Shown one piece after another: positions 1-5,802 of a stretch of DNA of 5,809 nucleotides. The DNA is from Trebonia sp. GTDB taxonomy: Bacteria > Actinomycetota > Actinomycetes > Streptosporangiales > Streptosporangiaceae. A model generated the notes under the pieces. It worked only from the letters and a program-made list of their open reading frames with translations, made no database searches and was not told the origin of the DNA. The position numbers and the translations under genes are program-made. Numbering within the stretch: position 1 is the first letter of the stretch; every line of letters starts with the position of its first letter. The stretch lies in the NCBI GenBank assembly GCA_030043595.1, contig JASHXJ010000624.1, positions 1 through 5,809 on the forward strand. The letters are read 5' to 3'.

Positions 1-7
1 CGCGCAT
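1..7 (-). CDS. possible start of next operon gene, cut off by window edge
   Basis: An ATG lies at 7..5 on the minus strand, 6 nt after the TGA stop of the radical SAM gene. It is preceded by AGGGAGG (25..19) at an 11-nt spacing, which is inside the end of the upstream gene. Only two codons are visible, so no product can be suggested. The arrangement matches the tight, coupled gene order seen upstream and suggests the leftward operon continues beyond the window. The ATG could equally be chance. Confidence 0.3.
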
Positions 8-13
8 GATCGG

Positions 14-1447
14 TCAGGCCTCCCTGGCTCGCCGGCCGAGGAAGCGGACGAACTCGGTGCCCTCGCGCAGCCGCCGGCCGGCCATGTCCGGCCGGCGCAG
101 CATCTCGGCCGACATCTCGGCGATCTTCCCAGCCCGGAAGTAGAAGCGACGGTAGAACGCGTCCACCGACTCCAAGATCTCGGTGTGTCCCAGGTGCGGG
201 TACGACAGCGCCGCCAGCTGGGTGCCGTTCGCGCTGACCAGCGCGGTGCCGTCACCGTCGCCGGGCAGCCAGCCGTTCTCGATGGCCTGCCGGTACAACT
301 CGGTGCCCGGGTAGGGCGCCGCCACCGAGACCTGCAAGCTGTGCGGGTTGATCTTCCGGGCGAACCGGATCGTCTCCTGGATCGTCTCGGCGGTCTCCCC
401 GGGCAGGCCCAAGATGAACGTGCCGTGCACGGTGATGCCCAGGTCCCGGCAGTCGGCGGCGAACCGGCGGGCCCGGTCCACCCGCAGGCCCTTCTTGATG
501 TTGATGAGGATCTGCTGGTTCCCGGACTCGAACCCCACCAGCAGGAGGCGCAGCCCGTTATCCCGCATCACCGCCAGCGTCTCGCGGGGGACGTTGGCCT
601 TGGCGTTGCACGACCAGGTCATCCCCAGCCGGCCCAGCCCGGCGGCGATCGCCGCGGCCCGCGGCCGGTCGTCGGTGAACGTGTCGTCGTCGAAGAACAG
701 CTCCTTCATCTGCGGGAACAGCTCGCGGGCCAGCGCGGCTTCGGCCAGCACGCTGGCCACGCTGCGAGTCCGGTACCTGTGCCCGCCGACGGTCTGCGGC
801 CACAGGCAGAACGTGCACCGGGACCGGCATCCCCGCCCGGTGTACAGCGACAGGTACGGGTGCAGGAGGTACCCGATGTAGTAGTCCTCCGCGCGCAGGT
901 CCCGCTTGTAGACCGGGGTGACGAACGGCAGCCGGTCCATGTCCTCCAGCGTCTCCCGGTCGGGATTGTGCACGACGGTGCCGTCACGGTCCCGGTAGCT
1001 GATGCCGTCGACCGAGGGAAGCGGACGCCCCTCGGCCACCTCGGCGACGGTGAAGTCGAACTCCTCCCTGGCCACGAAGTCGATGGCCCGCGAAGCCTGC
1101 AGCGACTGCTCGGGCTGCACGGCGACCTTGGGTCCGACGAAGCCGATCACCAGGCCGCTGTTCTGGGCCTTGAGCGCCTCCGCTACCTGGACATCGCCGC
1201 CGAAGCTGGGCGAGCTGGTGTGCACGACCACGAGGTCGTGGCGGCGAGCCAGCGGAAGGATGTCGGCGAGGGTCAGGCCAGCTGGCGGGGCATCCACGAG
1301 CTTGCTGCCGGGAACGATGGCGGCCGGCTGGGCCAGCCAGGTCGGGTACCAGTACGACCGGATCTCCCGCCTGGCCTGGTACCTGGCGCCGGCCCCGCCG
1401 TCGAAGCCCGCATAGGACGGTGGGTTGAGGAAGAGCGTGCGCATCAT
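14..1447 (-). CDS. hpnJ: HpnJ-like radical SAM protein with N-terminal cobalamin-binding-type domain
   Basis: This 477-residue protein resembles HpnJ, the hopanoid-associated radical SAM protein, along its length. The N-terminus reads FLNPPSYAGFDGGAGARYQ, then SYWYPTWL, both typical of HpnJ. Residues about 1-150 form a Rossmann-like B12-binding-type domain, without an obvious DxHxxG cobalamin-ligand motif. The radical SAM core starts at about 198 with Cys207, Cys211 and Cys214 (CRSRCTFC) for the 4Fe-4S cluster, followed by LWPQTVGGHRYRTRS, FFDDDTF (251-257), GFESGN (305-310) and HGTFILGLPGET (341-352). In proteobacteria HpnJ makes the cyclitol ether head group from glucosaminyl-bacteriohopanetetrol; that role here is inferred. 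The start is ATG 1447, with AAAGGG 9 nt upstream; an adjacent ATG at 1444 is an alternative. It lies 14 nt after a glycosyltransferase gene, in the same operon. It could act on a different glycolipid, since no hopanoid backbone gene is in view. Confidence 0.85.
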   Translation of the reverse strand: MMRTLFLNPPSYAGFDGGAGARYQARREIRSYWYPTWLAQPAAIVPGSKLVDAPPAGLTLADILPLARRHDLVVVHTSSPSFGGDVQVAEALKAQNSGLVIGFVGPKVAVQPEQSLQASRAIDFVAREEFDFTVAEVAEGRPLPSVDGISYRDRDGTVVHNPDRETLEDMDRLPFVTPVYKRDLRAEDYYIGYLLHPYLSLYTGRGCRSRCTFCLWPQTVGGHRYRTRSVASVLAEAALARELFPQMKELFFDDDTFTDDRPRAAAIAAGLGRLGMTWSCNAKANVPRETLAVMRDNGLRLLLVGFESGNQQILINIKKGLRVDRARRFAADCRDLGITVHGTFILGLPGETAETIQETIRFARKINPHSLQVSVAAPYPGTELYRQAIENGWLPGDGDGTALVSANGTQLAALSYPHLGHTEILESVDAFYRRFYFRAGKIAEMSAEMLRRPDMAGRRLREGTEFVRFLGRRAREA

Positions 1448-1456
1448 GCGAAGTGG

Positions 1457-1462
1457 CCCTTT
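1457..1462 (-). promoter_or_regulatory. ribosome-binding site of hpnJ overlapping upstream stop codon
   Basis: AAAGGG reads leftward from 1462 to 1457, 9 nt before ATG 1447. Its first A is the last base of the glycosyltransferase TGA stop (1464..1462). Ribosomes terminating on the glycosyltransferase therefore cover the site, an arrangement that fits translational coupling of the two enzymes. Confidence 0.55.
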
Positions 1463-2601
1463 CAGGACGTCAGCCTAAGGCGCGGGGCGGATGCCGGACC
1501 GGCCGGGCGCAGGTCCACGCCGATCCGCCGCAGGGCGGCCACGAAGCCGGGCTCCCAGCGTTCCGGTGGGCTGCACGGCACCGCCGGGGAGACGCCCTGG
1601 TCTCGCAGGGCCAGCACGCTGGCCGTGATCCCGCTGGGAGTCGCGACGCACGCATGGGCCTGGCCCAGTTCCAGTTCGTGCAGCAGGTTGTCGCGGCCGT
1701 GACCCGGCATGAGGTCGAGCAGCAGGAGGTGGCGTCCCACCACTCGTGCCTCGCTGCACGTGGTGGCACCGGGCAGCGCCACGACGACGTCGGCCGCGGC
1801 CATCAGCTCCGGCACGCGGTCGGTGAAACCGAAGGGCGTGACCCGGGCGGTCCTCGCGGCCAGTTCCCGCAGCCGCATCTCGGTCCTGCGGTCCCGGCCC
1901 GCCACCGCCAGCACGTGCACTCCCGCGTCGGCGAGCGCCGACACGCTCTCCGCCAGCGGACCGAACCCCCAGCCGCTGTCAATGACCAGCACGCAGAAGT
2001 CGTCCCGCGGGACGCCAAGCGCACGCCTGGCATTGTCCTGGCGCGGGGCGGCGTAGAACTGCGGCCGCACCGGCGGCGGCACGATCGCAACCGCGGCCCG
2101 CGGGCAGTAGCGCCGAACCGACGCCGCGGCCGCGGCGGAGGTCACAAGGAACAGATCCGTTCCCTCCGCGACCCACAGCCGGTGCACCGCCACATCCGTG
2201 CACAGCACGACCGTGCACAGGCCTGGGTTCTCTTTCTTGAGCCTGGCGGCTGCCGATGCGCCCGTGGCGAACGTGCTGAGCACGACGTCCGCCGGCCGCC
2301 GATGCAGTTCGGCCCGCAGCGCGGGCACCAGCCTGGCGGCTGAGGCCCGGTCCATCCGATCGGCGAGCCGGCTTCCCGTCCGCAGGTGCGCGAAGTGCAG
2401 CCCGTCGTACAGGCCCGGGATGGCGACCAGGCAGCTGAACACGCGCCTGCCCACGCCGGCGCTCAGCGGGCCAAGCAGCGACACGCTGTCCAGTCGCCGC
2501 GTCCGCCACCCCGACCGCTCGAAAAGGTCGGCACAACAGCGGGCCATCATTTCATGGCCGAGCCCCAGCGGCCCGGCCAGCAGCACCGCGTCCTCCGTCA
2601 C
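1462..2601 (-). CDS. GT28/MGDG-synthase-like lipid glycosyltransferase
   Basis: This 379-residue protein looks like a GT-B glycosyltransferase of the MurG/MGDG-synthase/UgtP group, which transfers a sugar from a nucleotide donor to a membrane lipid. The N-terminal half opens with a short strand and GPLGLGHE (10-17), the place of the family's GxGH loop. It contains TDVAVHRLW (135-143) and then DLFLVTS, closely matching the TDxxxHxxW signature of diacylglycerol glycosyltransferases. The C-terminal half has a predicted strand and glycine turn, VLVIDSGWGFGPLAES (204-219), then GFTDRVPELMAAADVVV and PGATTCSEA (277-285), the counterpart of MurG PGGLTxxEA. It then has LMPGHGRDN (297-305), where relatives have PGQExxN. 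I see no signal peptide or membrane span, so peripheral membrane attachment is likely. It shares an operon with the HpnJ-like enzyme, so it probably makes that enzyme's substrate. The acceptor is unknown. GTG 2601 is the outermost start; GTG 2586 has the better ribosome-binding site. A natural-product glycosyltransferase is the main alternative. Confidence 0.8.
   Translation of the reverse strand: MTEDAVLLAGPLGLGHEMMARCCADLFERSGWRTRRLDSVSLLGPLSAGVGRRVFSCLVAIPGLYDGLHFAHLRTGSRLADRMDRASAARLVPALRAELHRRPADVVLSTFATGASAAARLKKENPGLCTVVLCTDVAVHRLWVAEGTDLFLVTSAAAAASVRRYCPRAAVAIVPPPVRPQFYAAPRQDNARRALGVPRDDFCVLVIDSGWGFGPLAESVSALADAGVHVLAVAGRDRRTEMRLRELAARTARVTPFGFTDRVPELMAAADVVVALPGATTCSEARVVGRHLLLLDLMPGHGRDNLLHELELGQAHACVATPSGITASVLALRDQGVSPAVPCSPPERWEPGFVAALRRIGVDLRPAGPASAPRLRLTS
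2592..2596 (-). promoter_or_regulatory. internal GGAGG favouring GTG 2586 as glycosyltransferase start
   Basis: GGAGG reads leftward from 2596 to 2592, with 5 nt to an in-frame GTG at 2586..2584 (codon 6 of the longer reading). The outer GTG at 2601 has only GAGG 20 nt upstream and a GGGTGA that is too close. Initiation at 2586 would give a 374-residue protein starting directly in the first beta-strand, which is short but possible for this family. In-frame stops at 2631..2629 and 2643..2641 rule out any longer form. Confidence 0.5.
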
Positions 2602-2602
2602 G

Positions 2603-2806
2603 TCACCCGTGCCCAGGGCGTCCTCGGATTAGTAGTGCAGTTATGCCTCCGCGGTGTGCAGTTCTATGACGACCCAGTCGACGAGGACAGCCAGCAGGCA
2701 GGCGGCAGCACCAAGCAGCAGTCCGATCCGAGCCTCTTTCCCCATGACGCTTCCTTCCCCCGACGTAACGGGCCGCCGGCCGAGCAGAACCCGCCAGCGG
2801 CGACAT
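2603..2806 (-). other. overlapping 67-codon frame with strong ribosome-binding site; doubtful coding or leader ORF
   Basis: ATG 2806 has a perfect AGGAGG (2820..2815) at 8 nt spacing, better than any other start on this strand. The frame runs 67 codons across the membrane microprotein in another phase and stops with TGA (2605..2603), one base before the outer glycosyltransferase GTG. The product would be rich in Arg, Gly and Cys with no recognisable domain. By my count 33 of 67 third positions are G or C, far below the bias of the neighbouring genes, which argues against a conserved protein. It may be a translated leader that couples ribosomes into the operon, or chance. Confidence 0.25.
2641..2745 (-). 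CDS. small single-pass membrane protein, 34 residues
   Basis: This short reading frame starts at ATG 2745 and ends with TAA. The upstream AAGGAA (2756..2751), within a GGGGGAAGGAAG stretch, is well placed at 4-6 nt. The product has a charged head, MGKEAR, then one hydrophobic stretch of about 21 residues (7-27) with Gly8/Gly12, Cys16, and an Asp23-Trp24 pair near its end, and a short polar tail ending HTAEA. Positive charges at the N-terminus predict a cytoplasmic N-terminus. By my count 24 of 34 third positions are G or C. It is the first gene of the leftward operon, 39 nt before the outer glycosyltransferase start and in the same frame as it, separated by two stops. It could anchor or regulate the glycosyltransferase or HpnJ at the membrane; that is inference. 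I do not recognise a family. A competing frame overlaps it. Confidence 0.5.
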   Translation of the reverse strand: MGKEARIGLLLGAAACLLAVLVDWVVIELHTAEA

Positions 2807-2847
2807 GGCTCCAGCCTCCTCGCGCGGCTGTCGGCTCGCGTCCTCAG

Positions 2848-2883
2848 AACTGGTAGTCACCGCCTTTCCCGTAACCGGTGGTC
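2848..2883. repeat. imperfect 11-bp direct repeat in the leftward leader
   Basis: AACTGGTAGTC (2848-2858) and AACCGGTGGTC (2873-2883) match at 9 of 11 positions and start 25 bp apart. The second contains the palindrome ACCGGT. They lie downstream of the candidate leftward promoter, where a bound protein could block elongation. Two copies in a short GC-rich stretch could also be chance. Confidence 0.3.
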
Positions 2884-2897
2884 CCCGCGGCGGCGCG

Positions 2898-2951
2898 CGC
2901 AGAGACGATTCAGATAATGGTGTTGCCGGACCCGTCAATTGAGTCTCTGCG
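2898..2951. repeat. perfect 9-bp inverted repeat bracketing the candidate promoter
   Basis: CGCAGAGAC (2898-2906) and GTCTCTGCG (2943-2951) are exact reverse complements, with 36 bp between them and 45 bp between arm centres. The candidate leftward -10 and -35 lie wholly between the arms. This resembles a paired operator whose halves could be bridged by a dimeric or oligomeric regulator. A related GAGAC recurs at 2960-2964. The protein that binds is not known from the sequence; the adjacent LuxR-type regulator is the natural candidate. Confidence 0.5.
2911..2938 (-). promoter_or_regulatory. candidate sigma-70-type promoter of the leftward operon
   Basis: On the minus strand TTGACG (2938..2933) is followed after 16 bp by TATCTG (2916..2911). 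The -35 is close to consensus; the -10 matches only its first three bases. Transcription would begin near 2904 and give a leader of about 160 nt before the microprotein start, which would include the direct repeats and the AGGAGG site. It is called by eye only. Confidence 0.35.
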
Positions 2952-2956
2952 GGATT

Positions 2957-2992
2957 GGTGAGACAGGCGGGTCCAGTGAGAAGGACCTCACC
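2957..2992 (+). promoter_or_regulatory. alternative hairpins in the LAL regulator leader
   Basis: GGTCC (2970-2974) pairs with GGACC (2983-2987) around an 8-nt loop. CTCACC (2987-2992) can instead pair with GGTGAG (2957-2962), and CTCAC (2987-2991) with GTGAG (2976-2980). The options compete for the same bases, as in a switchable leader or a protein-bound hairpin. The site would be transcribed only if the LAL start of transcription lies upstream of it, which is not established. There is no T-run, so it is not a simple terminator. Confidence 0.3.
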
Positions 2993-3019
2993 GCGGCCAC
3001 CGCCGAGGGAGGCACTGAC

Positions 3020-3025
3020 GGGGGA
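3020..3025 (+). promoter_or_regulatory. ribosome-binding site of the LAL regulator
   Basis: GGGGGA sits 5 nt before ATG 3031 and decides this start. An in-frame TGA at 3016-3018 excludes anything longer. A second purine-rich run, GAGGGAGG at 3005-3012, lies 18 nt upstream, too far to serve this ATG. Confidence 0.6.
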
Positions 3026-3030
3026 CAGAT

Positions 3031-5802
3031 ATGCGGGTGAGCAGGGCGACCCATGCGTTGCTGGGGCGGAGCGAGGAGCGCGAGGTGCTCGACCGCCTGC
3101 TCGCCGCCGCATGTCACGGGTCGAGCGGGGTACTGCTGCTGCGCGGCGTGCCGGGAATCGGGAAGACCGCGCTCCTTGCGCATGCCGCGCAGGCCGCGCA
3201 GGGCGCCGCGGACATGCAGGTTGTGCAGGTGACCGGCGTCCAGTCAGAGACGGAACTCGATTTCGCGGCGCTGCATCAGCTGCTTGTCCCGTTTCAGGGA
3301 TCGCTCAGGCGGCTGCCCAGACCGCAACGAGAAGCCCTCGGTTCGGCGTTCGGCCTGGTAGCGGGCACGTTGCCGGACCGTTTTCTCGTCGGGATCGGCG
3401 CGCTGACGATGATCACCGAGGCGGCGCTCAACCAGCCGGTGCTGTGTGTCATCGATGACGCGCAGTGGCTCGACAAGCCGTCGGCTGACGCGCTGGGCTT
3501 CGTCGCGCGCAGGCTGTCGGCCGAGCCCGTGGCGATGCTGCTCGCGATCGGCGATGAGGACCAGCCGTCCGCCTCGTTCGACGGCCTGGCAGAGCTGGAA
3601 CTGACGGGCCTGTCCGACGAGGTGGCGCAGGAGCTGCTGACGGGCGTCTGCGGGTGCTCGCTGGATCAAGGCGTCGTGCGGCGGATCCTAGCCGCCACCG
3701 CCTGCCACCCGGAGGCGCTGATCGAACTGGGCCGCGGGCTGTCAGCGGCGGAGCTGAACGGCACGCTGCCGCTGCCAGACCCGCTGCCTCTCGGCAGCCG
3801 GGTCGAGTCGGCGTTCCTTCGCCGCGTGCACTCCTTCCCGTCGCCGGTACGGACCTTGCTGCTGCTGGCCGCGGCCGAGCCGTCGCAGCAGCCCGAGCTG
3901 ATCTGGAGAGCGGCCGAGCGGCTGGGGGTCGGCGCCGACGCGGGAGACGCGCCAGGCCTCGAGCGGATCCTCCGGTTCGAGCCGCACATGTCGTTCGCCC
4001 ACCCGTTGCTGCGCTCGGCCGTCTACTACGCCGCCACCGCCGGCGAGCGCCGGCGCACGCACGAGGTGCTCGCGGCCGTCAGCGACTGCGGGCTGGATCC
4101 GGATCGCCGGGCCTGGCACCTGGCCGCCGCGGCCACGGGAGCCGACGAGGAGATCGCGGATGAGCTCGCGCAGTCCGCGGAGCGCGCGCGCAGCCGGGGC
4201 GACTGGGCCGGCTGCGCGGCGTTCCTCGAGCGCGCGGCCAGGCTGACGCCCGACCAGGCACGGCGCGCCGCGCGGACGCTTGCCACCGCGGAAGCACGGC
4301 TCAACGCCGGTGATCCAGCCGCCGCCGCGGCGCTGGCGGAACGCGCCGGACCGTACCTCGTCGACCCGCTGGCCCGGTCGCGGGCGAAACGGCTGCGCGG
4401 GGTCGTGCGCATCGTGCTGGGCAAGCCCGCCGAGGCTTCGCCGATCCTGCTGGACGCGGCCAGGGAACTGCAGCCGCTCGACCCCGGACAGGCATGGGAC
4501 ACGCTGCTCGAAGCGTTCGAGGCGGCCCTGGCCGCGGGCCGGTTCGCACGGGGCGCCGGAACCACCGAGGTCCTGCAGGCCGTCCGTGCCAGGCCGTCCC
4601 GGCGGGACGCCCCGGCGAGCGTGGCCGGCCTTGCCCTGGACGGCTTTGCCGCGCTGGCTGAGCACAAGGACAAGGCAGGCGTCGCGCAGCTTCGGCAGGC
4701 GATCGCGGCGGCCGGCCAGCGGGCCCCGGGCAGCGAGCACCTGCGTTTCGTGTTCATGGCTCCGCTGGCCGCTTACGAGCTGCTGGACGACGCGGCGCTG
4801 CATGCCAGCTGCGCACGGGCGGTAGCACAGGCGCGCAGCTACGGCTCCCCGGCGGAAGTGGCCTGGACACTGGGGCTGCTGAGCTACTCCGACGCGCTCG
4901 CGGGCCGCTATACCGCAGCCGAGGACGCGACCGCGGAAGCCAGGGAACTGGCCGCGGCGACCGGGGTGGCGGCCGATCTCAGGACCGGGATCAGCGACCT
5001 GGCAGTGCTGGCCTGGCAAGGGCGGGAAGCGGCCGCCCGGCCGCTCGCCGCGGCTCGCCTGCGCGAGGCTATCCAGGCGGGTTACGGGTTCGTGATCGGC
5101 TTCACCGCGATCTCGCTGACCGTGCTCGAGCTCGGGCTGGGCAACTACCAGGCCGCGCTACGGCACGGACTGAACGCGTCGCTGCAGGGCATGCCGGGTG
5201 AAATCGAGTTGCTGCCCGAACTGGTGGAGGCGGCCGCCCGATGTGGTGCCGTCGAGGACGCGGCCTGCGCGCTGGACAGGTTCACCGTCCGGGCGGAGGC
5301 GACGGGGACCGACTGGGCCCTGGGCATGCTGCTGCGGTCCCGGGCGCTGCTGGCACAGGACAAGGATGCCGAGGGACTGTACCGCGACGCCATCGAGCAC
5401 CTCGGGCGCTGCCGGATCGTGCCGCAGCTCGGGCGAGCGCACCTGGTCTACGGTGAGTGGCTGCGCCGCCAGCACCGGCGGCGCGACGCGCGGGCGGCGC
5501 TGCACGGCGCGTACGACATCCTCGACAGCGTCGGCGCCGAGGCGTTCGCCGCGCGGGCGCGGATGGAGCTGCTCGCAACCGGGGAGCATGCCCGCAGGAG
5601 GAGCGCGGGCGACCAGGACGAACTGACCCCTCAGGAACTGCAGATCGCCGGCCTGGCCAGCAAGGGTGCCTCCAACCTGGAGATAGCCGACCAGCTCTGT
5701 ATCAGCGCGAACACCGTCGCCTACCACCTGCGGAAGGTCTTCAGGAAGCTGGACGTCACCAAACGGGCCGCGCTTGCCCACGTCCTTGAAGCCCGCACCT
5801 GA
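3031..5802 (+). CDS. LuxR-family ATP-binding transcriptional regulator (LAL/STAND type)
   Basis: This 923-residue protein is a complete LAL regulator, a class of large ATP-dependent transcription activators. It opens with LLGRSEEREVLDRLL, then Walker A GVPGIGKT (39-46), the family motif ETELDFAALHQLL (73-85), and Walker B VLCVIDDAQWLD (137-148). A conserved hinge-like block follows near 257 (RVESAFLRRVHSFPSP), then FAHPLLRSAVY (about 321). Residues about 340-850 are a long alanine-rich helical region, TPR-like, that probably senses a ligand or partner. The C-terminus is a LuxR helix-turn-helix (865-920): LTPQELQIAG, NLEIADQL, then ISANTVAYHLRKVFRKLDV as the recognition part. There is no signal peptide or membrane span, so it is cytoplasmic. 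It is transcribed away from the glycosyltransferase-hpnJ operon across a shared 285-bp region, which suggests it controls that operon, itself, or both. Its effector cannot be read from the sequence. Confidence 0.93.
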   Translation: MRVSRATHALLGRSEEREVLDRLLAAACHGSSGVLLLRGVPGIGKTALLAHAAQAAQGAADMQVVQVTGVQSETELDFAALHQLLVPFQGSLRRLPRPQREALGSAFGLVAGTLPDRFLVGIGALTMITEAALNQPVLCVIDDAQWLDKPSADALGFVARRLSAEPVAMLLAIGDEDQPSASFDGLAELELTGLSDEVAQELLTGVCGCSLDQGVVRRILAATACHPEALIELGRGLSAAELNGTLPLPDPLPLGSRVESAFLRRVHSFPSPVRTLLLLAAAEPSQQPELIWRAAERLGVGADAGDAPGLERILRFEPHMSFAHPLLRSAVYYAATAGERRRTHEVLAAVSDCGLDPDRRAWHLAAAATGADEEIADELAQSAERARSRGDWAGCAAFLERAARLTPDQARRAARTLATAEARLNAGDPAAAAALAERAGPYLVDPLARSRAKRLRGVVRIVLGKPAEASPILLDAARELQPLDPGQAWDTLLEAFEAALAAGRFARGAGTTEVLQAVRARPSRRDAPASVAGLALDGFAALAEHKDKAGVAQLRQAIAAAGQRAPGSEHLRFVFMAPLAAYELLDDAALHASCARAVAQARSYGSPAEVAWTLGLLSYSDALAGRYTAAEDATAEARELAAATGVAADLRTGISDLAVLAWQGREAAARPLAAARLREAIQAGYGFVIGFTAISLTVLELGLGNYQAALRHGLNASLQGMPGEIELLPELVEAAARCGAVEDAACALDRFTVRAEATGTDWALGMLLRSRALLAQDKDAEGLYRDAIEHLGRCRIVPQLGRAHLVYGEWLRRQHRRRDARAALHGAYDILDSVGAEAFAARARMELLATGEHARRRSAGDQDELTPQELQIAGLASKGASNLEIADQLCISANTVAYHLRKVFRKLDVTKRAALAHVLEART

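Larger units (their letters stand above)
2746..3030. promoter_or_regulatory. divergent intergenic control region
   Basis: These 285 bp separate the leftward operon from the rightward regulator and must hold both promoters. The middle (about 2905-2960) is noticeably richer in A and T than the flanks. It contains an 8-bp palindrome TCAATTGA (2935-2942) that places a TTGA on each strand, as for back-to-back -35 elements. Flanking this are the inverted repeat, the direct repeats and the hairpins listed separately. Apart from the doubtful 2603-2806 frame, I see no convincing gene here. Confidence 0.6.

Noticed and set aside
185..1702. 505-codon plus-strand open frame opposite hpnJ and the end of the glycosyltransferase gene
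   Set aside because: It is antisense to a gene with clear radical SAM motifs; its product has the low-complexity Arg/Pro/Gly/Val/Gln composition of a GC-rich shadow frame and no domain.
2641..2745. Microprotein as a lipoprotein (LGAAAC before Cys16)
   Set aside because: The -3 position is Ala instead of Leu, and the remaining 19 residues would still be mostly membrane-spanning, so a plain transmembrane protein fits better.
2641..2745. Microprotein as a RiPP precursor for the radical SAM enzyme
   Set aside because: It has no polar leader/core division and only one Cys, no Ser and one Thr; the radical SAM protein resembles HpnJ, with no peptide-maturase features such as a SPASM domain or RiPP recognition element.
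2957..2992. Intrinsic terminator
   Set aside because: No T-run follows on either strand, and it sits between divergent promoters instead of after a gene.
2603..3112. 169-codon minus-strand frame running from inside the LAL gene through the whole intergenic region
   Set aside because: Its outer start lies antisense within the LAL coding sequence and would span both promoters; only the inner ATG 2806 has a ribosome-binding site, and that is reported separately with low confidence.
3245..3251. CAGAGAC inside the LAL gene, matching the inverted-repeat half-site
   Set aside because: A single 7-base match within coding sequence, without a partner arm, is expected by chance.
3742..5019. 425-codon minus-strand open frame opposite the LAL gene
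   Set aside because: It lies wholly inside the helical region of a complete LAL gene and has the composition of an antisense shadow, with no recognisable motif.
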